Shown here: positions 1 to 5,986 of the stretch, piece after piece | Position numbering within the stretch: position 1 is the first letter of the stretch | Layout: every line of letters starts with the position of its first letter | Assembly (NCBI GenBank): GCA_964515805.1 | Contig: CAZEUZ010000089.1 | Span: forward strand, 1 to 5,986 | Direction: 5' to 3' | From: CAZEUZ01 sp964515805 | Lineage (GTDB): Bacteria > Pseudomonadota > Gammaproteobacteria > Pseudomonadales > Cellvibrionaceae | DNA length: 5,986 nucleotides | Translations under genes and position numbers: made by a program | Notes under the pieces: model-generated | What the model saw: only the letters and a program-made list of their open reading frames with translations | What the model was told of the DNA's origin: nothing | Database searches by the model: none

Positions 1-554
1 GGATTGCCGCCGATGATGGAGTAATCTTCGACATCGTCTACAACCACGCTGCCTGCAGCAATGATGCATTTTTTACCTACATTGGCCATAATTAAAGCGC
101 CATTACCTATCCATGTATCTTCGCCGATCGTCACTTTTTTAAAGGTGCCGCCCTGTTCTCGTATGGGAGTATCCAAATCGTTGAAATTGTGTTGGCCCTT
201 GCCGCTCATGATGTGAACACCGCTGCCGAGCAGACAATCTTTTTCTATTTTACATGCACCAATATTACACTGTGGACCAATATAGACGCCTTCCTCTATT
301 TCGGTATCAACCTGGGAAAACAGTGTGGCAAAGCCTATACGGCAGTTGGTAGAACACTTCTTTATAACAAATTTGAAAAAGTTTACACGTATATAACTCC
401 CGGTAATGCCTGGGAATAAACTTAAAAACTGTGCAAAAGTTGCAAACAGAGAATCTTTACTTAAAAAAATGCAACCAATGAAATAAAGAAGGATTAAAGG
501 GGATAAAAGTAAGGTAATAAATAATCTAACAACTTTTTTAACTGTCTTTCTCAT
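1..554 (-). CDS. Left-handed beta-helix (hexapeptide repeat) acyltransferase, C-terminus cut by window edge
   Basis: Reading the minus strand from ATG at 554 gives 184 complete codons running off position 1. Residues 1-30 hold a basic start (MRKTVKKVVR) and one hydrophobic segment (about 11-31), so the enzyme is probably anchored in the inner membrane. From about residue 71 come hexapeptide-type turns (CRIGFATLF, VYIGPQCNIG, VTIGEDTWIG, KKCIIAAGSVV), ending at IIGGN, the usual place of the 'GNPA' motif. The block around GVHIMSGKGQHNF with TPIREQGG is typical of O-acetyltransferases in polysaccharide clusters; His122 is the likely catalytic base (inference). The acetyl or acyl donor and sugar acceptor cannot be told. 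An in-frame TGA three codons upstream makes 554 the first possible ATG. No clear Shine-Dalgarno is seen, and the gene starts 11 nt after the ung stop, so translation may be coupled. The first 45 codons are much more AT-rich than the upstream genes. The family is clear; the specific role is unknown. Confidence 0.9.
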   Translation of the reverse strand, partial: MRKTVKKVVRLFITLLLSPLILLYFIGCIFLSKDSLFATFAQFLSLFPGITGSYIRVNFFKFVIKKCSTNCRIGFATLFSQVDTEIEEGVYIGPQCNIGACKIEKDCLLGSGVHIMSGKGQHNFNDLDTPIREQGGTFKKVTIGEDTWIGNGALIMANVGKKCIIAAGSVVVDDVEDYSIIGGN

Positions 555-565
555 ATCTATTCACA

Positions 566-1252
566 CTAGGGCAATTGCCACTGAATTGGTGTTAATCTCT
601 GCTGCTCTAAATATTCGTTGGCCTGAGAGAAGTGCCGGTTGCCGAAAAAACCGCGGTGCGCCGACAGTGGGGAAGGGTGGGGTGATTTTAGTACCCGGTG
701 TTTTTGCTGGTTAATCAGCGCACCTTTGTTCTGTGCATAGCTGCCCCAGAGCATAAATACCAAGCCTTCTCGGTGCTCATTCAAAACTTCAATCACTCTA
801 TCAGTGAAGGTTTCCCAACCTTTTCCTTGGTGTGAACCTGCGCGGGCTCTTTCGACAGTTAGGGTAGAGTTTAACAACAACACGCCTTGTTCCGCCCAGG
901 ATTGTAGGCAGCCGTGTTTAGGAGCAGGAATGCCTAGATCATCTTCGATTTCTTTAAATATATTGATTAGAGATGGTGGTGGACTAACACCAGGCACCAC
1001 AGAAAAACAAAGGCCGTGCGCCTGATTGGGGCCATGGTAAGGGTCCTGCCCCAGGATAACCACTTTGACTTGCTCGAAGGGGGTGGTGTTGAACGCGTGG
1101 AATATTTGCTTTCCTGGTGGAAAAATAATTTTGCGCCGATCTTTTTCCGCCTGCAAAAATTGTCGCAACTGTTGCATGTAAGGCTGTTCAAATTCCTGTC
1201 TGAGAATCGCCAGCCAAGAGTCTTCTAACTGTATGCTATTACTCACTGTCAC
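566..1252 (-). CDS. ung: Uracil-DNA glycosylase, family 1
   Basis: The 228-residue protein (E. coli Ung is 229) removes uracil from DNA as the first step of base excision repair, acting on deaminated cytosine or misincorporated dUMP. The water-activating motif GQDPYHG lies at residues 68-74 with catalytic Asp70. The uracil-pocket strand LLLNSTLTV follows near 125-133, and the DNA-intercalating loop HPSPLSAHRG lies at 192-201 with catalytic His192. All key residues are present, so the enzyme should be active. Translation starts at GTG 1252: a GAGGT Shine-Dalgarno at 1261-1265 sits 8 nt upstream, better spaced than for the second GTG six bases later. It lies 23 nt after the lysS stop and 11 nt before the acyltransferase start, so it is probably an internal gene of the prfB-lysS run. 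It ends in TAG. Confidence 0.97.
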   Translation of the reverse strand: MTVSNSIQLEDSWLAILRQEFEQPYMQQLRQFLQAEKDRRKIIFPPGKQIFHAFNTTPFEQVKVVILGQDPYHGPNQAHGLCFSVVPGVSPPPSLINIFKEIEDDLGIPAPKHGCLQSWAEQGVLLLNSTLTVERARAGSHQGKGWETFTDRVIEVLNEHREGLVFMLWGSYAQNKGALINQQKHRVLKSPHPSPLSAHRGFFGNRHFSQANEYLEQQRLTPIQWQLP

Positions 1253-1260
1253 GGGCGTTG

Positions 1261-1265
1261 ACCTC
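1261..1265 (-). promoter_or_regulatory. Ribosome binding site deciding the ung GTG start
   Basis: The minus strand reads GAGGT here, inside AAAAGAGGT, 8 nt before GTG at 1252. It is the clearest Shine-Dalgarno in the window. It supports the first GTG as the start over the second GTG at 1246, which would be 14 nt away. Confidence 0.75.
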
Positions 1266-1275
1266 TTTTCCCACC

Positions 1276-2802
1276 CTATTCTGGCCGCATATGCGGGAAT
1301 AGTACGACATCTCTTATCGATGGCGAATCGGTCAATAGCATCACCAGTCGATCAATGCCGATGCCCTCACCTGCGGTAGGCGGTAGGCCATATTCCAGTG
1401 CACGAACGTAGTCAGCATCGTAATACATCGCCTCGATATCGCCGGCGTCCTTCTCTGCAGCTTGCAGCTGGAAACGTTCAGCTTGATCCTCGGCATCATT
1501 GAGCTCGGAAAAACCGTTGGCTATTTCGCACCCGCCGACAAAAAATTCAAAGCGGTCGGTAACGAAGACATTGTCATCGTTGCGTCTCGCTAGTGGCGAT
1601 ACTTCAGTGGGGTATTCAGTAATAAACGTGGGATTTTGCAAGCGGTGTTCCACTGTCTTTTCGAAAATTTCTATTTGCAGCTTACCGAGTTCCCAAGAAT
1701 CTTTTAAGGGAATACCTAACGCTTCCGCAATACGGCGAGCGCCATCGCAATCGGCCAGAGCATCTGCAGACATGTCGGGATTGTACTTAAGAATGGCATC
1801 GAACACACTCAGACGTTGAAAAGGTTGAGCAAAGTCGTAGCTGTCTGTCGAAACCAGCTCACCTTCCGCATTTTTGACCGTTTTTTTCACCGTTGCCGAA
1901 CCTAGTACTTCGATGGTTAACTGGCGTAACATATCCTCTGTCAGATCCATCAAATCCTCGTATTTTGCATAGGCTTGATAGAACTCCAACATAGTAAATT
2001 CTGGGTTATGACGGGTGGATAATCCTTCATTGCGAAAGTTTCGATTGATCTCATAGACACGTTCAAAGCCGCCGACCACCAATCGCTTTAAGTACAGCTC
2101 TGGCGCAATACGCAAAAACATCTCCATATCGAGTGCATTGTGATGAGTGACAAATGGTCTGGCGGTAGCTCCTCCGGGAATAGGTTGTAACATGGGTGTT
2201 TCTACTTCTAAAAACTGCCGCTGATTTAGATACTGACGGATAAAATTGACCACCTGGGAGCGCACTTTAAAGGTATTGCGGACATCAGGGTTGACGATAA
2301 GATCGATGTAGCGCTGACGGTAGCGTAACTCTTGATCGGCCAGGCCATAGAATGTATCCGGCAATGGACGCAAGCTTTTGGTCAATAATTGAAAATTTTC
2401 CGCATTGACGTAGAGATCACCCTTACCTGATTTGTGAATGGCGCCGGTCACATTGACGATGTCACCGATATCCCATAAACCAGTGGTTGCTTTTATGGCT
2501 TGCTGCGCTTTTTTATCCATATATAACTGGATGCTGCCGGACACATCATGCAACACCATAAATGGACCGCGTTTTGCCATGATGCGGCCGGCGACGGAGA
2601 CTTTTTTGTCCAGTGCAGCCAGCGCTTCTTTGGTTTCCTCACCGTACTGCGTCTGCAGATCAGCAGCCAAGTGCTCCCGAGTCAACTGATTGGGAAAAGC
2701 ACTAGACTGCGAAGAGAGAGCCGTTGAACGGATAGCATCTAACTTTGCTCGACGCTCGGCAATTAATTTATTTTCTTGTTGCTGTGTGTCTGTTTCTGTC
2801 AT
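1276..2802 (-). CDS. lysS: Lysyl-tRNA synthetase, class II
   Basis: The 508-residue cytoplasmic enzyme (E. coli LysS is 505) charges tRNA-Lys with lysine using ATP and works as a homodimer. After a helical N-terminus, an OB-fold anticodon-binding domain spans about residues 66-145 (VAGRIMAKRGPFMVLHDVSG). The class II catalytic domain follows: motif 1 around FLEVETPML (197-205), motif 2 around RNFRNEGLSTRHNPEFTMLE (254-273), the lysine-site region FVGGCEIANGFSELND (421-436), and motif 3 at GIGIDRLVMLL (480-490). A stretch at about 301-322 looks a few residues longer than in E. coli. The ATG is 8 nt after the prfB stop. The nearest purine-rich site, AGGA at 2817-2820, is 14 nt away inside the prfB end, so translation probably depends on coupling to prfB. 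prfB-lysS is the E. coli gene order. The stop is TAG. Confidence 0.98.
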   Translation of the reverse strand: MTETDTQQQENKLIAERRAKLDAIRSTALSSQSSAFPNQLTREHLAADLQTQYGEETKEALAALDKKVSVAGRIMAKRGPFMVLHDVSGSIQLYMDKKAQQAIKATTGLWDIGDIVNVTGAIHKSGKGDLYVNAENFQLLTKSLRPLPDTFYGLADQELRYRQRYIDLIVNPDVRNTFKVRSQVVNFIRQYLNQRQFLEVETPMLQPIPGGATARPFVTHHNALDMEMFLRIAPELYLKRLVVGGFERVYEINRNFRNEGLSTRHNPEFTMLEFYQAYAKYEDLMDLTEDMLRQLTIEVLGSATVKKTVKNAEGELVSTDSYDFAQPFQRLSVFDAILKYNPDMSADALADCDGARRIAEALGIPLKDSWELGKLQIEIFEKTVEHRLQNPTFITEYPTEVSPLARRNDDNVFVTDRFEFFVGGCEIANGFSELNDAEDQAERFQLQAAEKDAGDIEAMYYDADYVRALEYGLPPTAGEGIGIDRLVMLLTDSPSIRDVVLFPHMRPE

Positions 2803-2810
2803 AGTGTTAA

Positions 2811-3906
2811 CTACAATCCTGCCTTTAAACTGGCCTCAATAAACTGGTCCAAGTCGCCATCCAAAACCGCCTGGCAATTACTGGTCTGCACATTGGTGCG
2901 CAAATCCTTAATGCGCTGGTCGTCTAATACATAAGAACGGATTTGGCTGCCCCAACCAATATCGGCCTTTTTGTCTTCTTCTGCCTGTTTTGCCGCCGAC
3001 CGTTTTAGCATTTCTTGTTCATAAAGTTTGGCGCGCAGCATCTTCCAGGCTCTATCTCGATTTTGATGCTGTGAACGTTCACTCTGACACTGAACAACGA
3101 TACCACTGGGTTCATGAGTGAGGCGAACGGCAGAATCTGTCTTGTTAACATGCTGTCCACCGGCTCCGGAGGCGCGATAGGTATCCTCACGAACATCAGC
3201 CTTGCTGACATTTATGTCTATATCTTCATCAATTTCTGGCGACACAAAAACCGAACCAAAAGAGGTGTGGCGGCGGTTGCCAGAATCAAAGGGTGATTTG
3301 CGCACCAGCCGGTGAACACCGGTTTCTGTTCGCAAATGGCCGAAGGCATAGTCGCCTTCGAAACGAATCGTCGCACTTTTGATGCCTGCCACATCCCCAG
3401 CGGACACTTCTTCCAGCGTAGTTTTAAATCCCTTGGCATCTCCCCAACGCAGATACATTCGCAACATCATTTCCGCCCAGTCCTGAGCCTCAGTGCCACC
3501 AGAACCCGACTGTATGTCTAGATAGGCATTATTGGCGTCCATTTCGCCAGAAAACATACGTCGGAATTCCAATACATCTAACTGATCGACTAGCTTGTCA
3601 AGCTCTTGTTTTATATCAACTAGGGCATCTTCGTCGCTGTCATCGACGGCCATGGTCAACAATTCGCGGCAGTCACCAATACCTGTATCCAGTCTATCAA
3701 TGGTCTTTACAACAGCTTCTAGAGAAGAGCGCTCCCGCCCCAATTCCTGAGCGCGATCCGGCTCGTTCCAAACGTCCGGTTCAGCCAATTCTAATTCGAC
3801 TTCGACAAGACGTTCTTGCTTATCTTCATAGTCAAAGATACCCCCGAAGAACATCGGTGCGCCGTTGCAAATCGTCAAGCATTGTCATGTAAGGGTTTAT
3901 TTCCAC
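2811..3906 (-). CDS. prfB: Peptide chain release factor 2, with programmed +1 frameshift
   Basis: RF2 ends translation at UGA and UAA on the ribosome. The CDS is join(3906..3835, 3833..2811): 24 codons, a +1 slip at CTT/TGA, then 340 codons, giving 364 residues (E. coli 365). The start is GTG 3906, chosen because the zero-frame product begins with EINP and runs through RRTDVLRGYL into DYE, matching the E. coli RF2 N-terminus. The stop-recognition tripeptide SPF is at about 204-206 and the catalytic GGQ at 249-251, in the family's usual places. The residue four before the GGQ glycine is Ala (YRASGAGGQ), the common form rather than the Thr of E. coli K-12. Expression should be autoregulated: low RF2 lets the ribosome pause at TGA and slip. 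No strong Shine-Dalgarno precedes the GTG. The gene heads a run with lysS 8 nt downstream and ends in TAG, a stop not read by RF2 itself. Confidence 0.97.
3831..3846 (-). promoter_or_regulatory. prfB: Programmed +1 ribosomal frameshift site of prfB
   Basis: The minus strand reads CGG GGG TAT CTT TGA C. It contains the three known parts of the RF2 frameshift signal: an internal Shine-Dalgarno-like G-run, three spacer bases (TAT), and the slippery CTT followed by TGA C. It differs from the E. coli site by one base (CGG in place of AGG) at the edge of the G-run. The upstream zero frame stops at this TGA, while the downstream RF2 frame encodes the rest of the protein. The slip joins them as ...RGYL-DYE..., as in the family. 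Confidence 0.96.
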
Positions 3907-4025
3907 AGGTCGTCCGTTAGCAGATAAAATTGGGCTGTAAATCGCAGAGGCGGATTGTAACTTAGGCGGTCAGTTTTAGGAACCATTTAGCTGAAGCTTA
4001 GGTTTACAGGTGTTTATTTATCCTT

Positions 4026-4042
4026 ATGCTTCGACAAGCTCA
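4026..4042. repeat. Decayed copy of a dispersed palindromic intergenic repeat
   Basis: The minus strand reads TGAGCTTGTCGAAGCAT. This matches, from memory, the core of a palindromic element (TGAGCTTGTCGAAGCA flanked by arms like GTTCGTGC / GCACGAAC) that is scattered between genes in many proteobacterial genomes. Here the core is intact, but the flanks (TCCGAACTT on one side, AAGGA on the other) no longer pair well. The core keeps a small GCTT/AAGC stem. Only one copy is seen in the window, so the repeat identity rests on recall and not on comparison. Confidence 0.45.
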
Positions 4043-4063
4043 AAGTTCGGAATCCAATTTTAT

Positions 4064-4106
4064 TTGTGTAAAATCAGGGAGAAATATAGAATCCCCTGCG
4101 TATAAT
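4064..4106 (+). promoter_or_regulatory. Candidate sigma-70 promoter region for the MscS-like gene
   Basis: Two overlapping options are visible. A perfect -10 hexamer TATAAT lies at 4101-4106, about 50 bp before the ATG, but no good -35 lies 16-18 bp upstream. Alternatively TTGTGT (4064-4069) and TAGAAT (4087-4092) are 17 bp apart, matching the consensus at 3/6 and 5/6 positions. Both are consensus matches only. Confidence 0.4.
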
Positions 4107-4156
4107 TTTTCTCGCTTATCAACCGTCTCAAGTTAGCCCGGCCAATCAATATACTT

Positions 4157-5866
4157 ATGAAATCAATTTTATTACGTCTAGCAGTCTATGCATGCTGCTG
4201 TGTATTTTTCAACTCTGCTTGGTCACAACAAGTATCCTCCGATGATGTTGACATCGACAAAAAGAATAAAGAAAAAACAGTTGTCGAAGATAGGCTTATG
4301 ACCGTAGAGCAACAACTACTGCAAATGCAGAAGGATCTAAATGAAAAAGAAGAGGAAAAAGAAACCTTAGAACGCAAACTCCGAAAAGAGAAAGACGAAG
4401 TCGTCAAGGCACAACTACAACAGGAACTGGTCGCTGCAGAAGATATTATCGTTGGTATGCAAGAAGAGATAGTCAAATCGGCTACCGGTGGCGCTACAGT
4501 GTTTAAAGAGCCGGTATTAGTAAAAGAAGAGTTCGATTGGAAAAAGGATATGGAATTGCTTTTCCAACCTTTTGTTGATCAATTACGGACCTTGACAGAA
4601 CAGCCTCGATTGATTGAAAAAACAGAATCGGAAATCGGCTATTGGCAGAGGCGTCGACAGGAGTTACAAGAAGCAGCGAACAATCTCGACAAAAATATCA
4701 GCACTATTAATGATTCGACACTGAAAAAAGAGGTACAAGCGCTCAGAGATACAACCGGTTCACGGCTAAACTCGGCAGAGCAAAAATTGTCTTTACTGCA
4801 GAATGAATTAGAGGCACTGAAGACGGCAAAAAGTCCTATATGGACAACCATTGGCGATATTTTTGTCAACATCGTTTTCGAAATCTTGCTACATCTTTCT
4901 TTCGCTGTATTGGCAGCCGTTCTGGCCTATCAAGCCATTAAATGGCTCTCGGTAATCATCATCAATGTACTACCAAAAAATAAAGTGGGCGATCACAAAT
5001 TTGCCCAACGCTCGATAGAGATAGGTCGCCTGGTATTAGGTAGCGTGGTCACTATCGTGACCTATTTTATTGTGTTGTACAGTCTGACTGAATGGTTGTT
5101 GATTGTAGTTTCATTGTTAATCGTTGCCAGTTTGGCGCTGGGATTGCGAGAAACATTGCCAGGTTACATGGTCGAAGCAAAAACACTGCTCAACATGGGA
5201 TCCATTCGTCACGGTGAACGCTTGATTTATAATGGATTGCCTTGGCGAATCAATCGCTTGAATGTACATTCACACTTGCACAACCCGGCACTTAACGGAA
5301 GACTGAGGGTGTCCTTAACTGAAATAGTCAATTTGAGTTCTCGTCCCATCCAGAGGGACGAGGCATGGTTTCCCACAAAAACAGGCGATTTTGTATTGAT
5401 GGAAGATGGCGTATATGGCAGGGTAAATCAGCAAACGCCCGACATTGTCGAAATTGACCGTGGTCATTCGATTTATACCTATACGACTGCGGATTTTTTA
5501 TCCCGAAGACCGTGTAATCTCTCTAAAAATGGCTTTACGCTTTACGAGACCTTTGGCATCGATTACCAGCATCAAGCCAACATCACTACTACTATACTGG
5601 ACACTTATCGTCAGGCTATGGAAGAAGCCATCAAGTCGTCGCCATACGGTCAATTCAGTACAGAAATTGTTGTTGTCTTCAGCATGGCCGCTGCATCGTC
5701 TCTGGATTTTAGAATAGTGGCTGGTTTCAGTGGCGATGCGGCGCAAGATTACTACGCTATTAAACGTCTGATTCAAAGGGCGTCTGTCGACGTCGCAAAT
5801 CGTGAAGGCTGGGTCATACCTTTCCAACAAATTACTTTGCATTACGATTCGGTAGGAGAGAAATAA
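4157..5866 (+). CDS. MscS-like mechanosensitive channel family protein with periplasmic coiled coil
   Basis: The gene encodes 569 residues. An N-terminal signal peptide (about 1-23, ending AWS|QQ) is followed by charged, heptad-like helices at about 36-107 and 150-225, likely a periplasmic coiled coil. Three membrane helices follow at about 235-260, 288-309 and 312-330, the minimal MscS topology with the N-terminus outside. SLALGL (325-330) resembles the GLAVGL stretch of the MscS pore helix that carries its gate leucines. RHGE (351-354) matches the RAGE that opens the MscS beta domain. The beta region looks doubled: LSSRPIQ near 393 and LSRRPCN near 448, each like the MscS FSREPVR segment. 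An alpha/beta C-terminus ends in PFQQITLHYD, like MscS PYPQMDVNF. MscS proteins open under membrane tension to release solutes in osmotic downshock; conduction here is inferred. The helix after the gate is polar and charged (RETLPGYMVEAK) where MscS has Gly/Ala. No Shine-Dalgarno is seen, but the signal peptide supports this ATG. Confidence 0.85.
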   Translation: MKSILLRLAVYACCCVFFNSAWSQQVSSDDVDIDKKNKEKTVVEDRLMTVEQQLLQMQKDLNEKEEEKETLERKLRKEKDEVVKAQLQQELVAAEDIIVGMQEEIVKSATGGATVFKEPVLVKEEFDWKKDMELLFQPFVDQLRTLTEQPRLIEKTESEIGYWQRRRQELQEAANNLDKNISTINDSTLKKEVQALRDTTGSRLNSAEQKLSLLQNELEALKTAKSPIWTTIGDIFVNIVFEILLHLSFAVLAAVLAYQAIKWLSVIIINVLPKNKVGDHKFAQRSIEIGRLVLGSVVTIVTYFIVLYSLTEWLLIVVSLLIVASLALGLRETLPGYMVEAKTLLNMGSIRHGERLIYNGLPWRINRLNVHSHLHNPALNGRLRVSLTEIVNLSSRPIQRDEAWFPTKTGDFVLMEDGVYGRVNQQTPDIVEIDRGHSIYTYTTADFLSRRPCNLSKNGFTLYETFGIDYQHQANITTTILDTYRQAMEEAIKSSPYGQFSTEIVVVFSMAAASSLDFRIVAGFSGDAAQDYYAIKRLIQRASVDVANREGWVIPFQQITLHYDSVGEK

Positions 5867-5883
5867 ATACCTCAAATATTGCC

Positions 5884-5986
5884 ATGACTACTCCATATCT
5901 CGACGTAAATAGAGTACGTCGTCACTTTCCAGGGTTACAGAGCGATATGGTGTTTATGGACAACGCCGGCGGCTCACAGGTATTGG
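5884..5986 (+). CDS. Class V aminotransferase / cysteine desulfurase-like protein, N-terminus only
   Basis: ATG at 5884 opens a frame of 34 complete codons running off the window end: MTTPYLDVNRVRRHFPGL, then VFMDNAGGSQVL. The FPGL helix followed by a strand and (L/M)DNAGGSQ is the usual opening of fold-type I PLP enzymes of the class V group, especially the cysteine desulfurase-like subfamily with GGSQ/GGTQ in place of the NAATTP of NifS/IscS. The PLP lysine and any active-site Cys lie beyond the window, so desulfurase, lyase or epimerase activity cannot be separated. It begins 17 nt after the MscS-like stop with no hairpin between, so the two are probably co-transcribed. No clear Shine-Dalgarno is present at normal distance; a purine run (AGGAGAG) at about 5854-5860 is too far upstream. 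Confidence 0.82.
   Translation, partial: MTTPYLDVNRVRRHFPGLQSDMVFMDNAGGSQVL

Larger units (their letters stand above)
3907..4156. other. Divergent intergenic region between prfB and the MscS-like gene
   Basis: These 250 bp must hold the start signals of both transcription units. On the plus strand two sigma-70-like -10 boxes are visible (listed separately). On the minus strand TACAAT at 3954-3959 could be a prfB -10, but the hexamer 17 bp upstream (TTCCTA) matches the -35 consensus in only three of six positions. A decayed palindromic repeat core sits at 4026-4042. No tRNA, riboswitch or rho-independent terminator was recognised. Confidence 0.6.

Noticed and set aside
189..419. 76-residue plus-strand ORF
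   Set aside because: It lies antisense within the acyltransferase, whose minus-strand protein has clear hexapeptide repeats.
2811..3878. prfB starting at TTG 3878 as a single uninterrupted frame of 355 residues
   Set aside because: Its first 15 residues (MTICNGAPMFFGGIF) do not match RF2, whereas the zero-frame product from GTG 3906 plus the classic frameshift site gives the family N-terminus.
3904..3963. In-frame N-terminal extension of prfB upstream of GTG 3906
   Set aside because: The frame is open for about 20 codons upstream, but it has no ATG or GTG start, and RF2 proteins begin just before EINP.
3954..3982. prfB promoter with TACAAT -10 box
   Set aside because: The -35 partner matches only 3 of 6 positions, too weak to list as its own feature; it is mentioned under the intergenic region.
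3897..3986. 29-codon minus-strand ORF (ATG 3986 to TAA 3897) overlapping the prfB start, possible leader peptide
   Set aside because: No Shine-Dalgarno, no regulatory codon run and no hairpin nearby; an ORF this short is expected by chance.
4187..4201. Lipoprotein box at the CCC run (residues 13-15) of the MscS-like protein
   Set aside because: The residues before the first Cys (V-Y-A) fit the lipobox poorly because of Tyr at -2, and the hydrophobic stretch continues past it to a better signal peptidase I site after AWS.
4186..4476. Serine-rich 96-residue minus-strand ORF inside the MscS-like gene
   Set aside because: It is the antisense of Glu/Lys-rich coiled-coil codons, which gives Ser/Phe-rich shadows, and has no start signals.
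5498..5875. 125-residue minus-strand ORF
   Set aside because: It is antisense to the MscS-like C-terminal domain and shows no recognisable domain or ribosome site.

Overview
The window looks like ordinary chromosome from a gammaproteobacterium of moderate GC content. The release factor 2, lysyl-tRNA synthetase and uracil-DNA glycosylase proteins all read as close relatives of the E. coli versions, and prfB followed by lysS is the E. coli order. A marine or Cellvibrio-like lineage is possible, but that is an impression and not shown by the sequence.

From about 3906 down to position 1, the minus strand carries a tightly packed gene run: prfB, lysS, ung and the 5' part of a hexapeptide-repeat acyltransferase that leaves the window. 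The gaps are 8, 23 and 11 nt and no hairpin terminator is visible between the genes, so they are probably co-transcribed. prfB has the classic programmed +1 frameshift at an in-frame TGA (3832-3834). The true protein therefore starts at a GTG at 3906 and is 364 residues long, not the simple open frame starting at 3878. The first two genes serve translation (peptide release at UGA/UAA, charging of tRNA-Lys) and the third serves DNA repair (uracil removal). The acyltransferase probably modifies a sugar or surface polysaccharide and has no obvious functional link to the others.

A 250-bp divergent intergenic region (3907-4156) separates this run from a plus-strand pair. It holds candidate promoters for the plus-strand gene and one decayed copy of a dispersed palindromic repeat (core about 4026-4042).

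From 4157 the plus strand encodes a 569-residue envelope protein: a signal peptide, about 200 residues of periplasmic coiled coil, three membrane helices and a MscS-like cytoplasmic part. Its beta domain appears to be duplicated. 17 nt after it begins a class V aminotransferase / cysteine desulfurase-like gene, cut by the window end.

No CRISPR array, rRNA, tRNA, insertion sequence or phage gene was seen. The most unusual item is the MscS-like protein with its apparent tandem beta module and polar, charged pore-helix extension. The rest is well-known housekeeping, and no strong candidate for a new multi-gene system is present.
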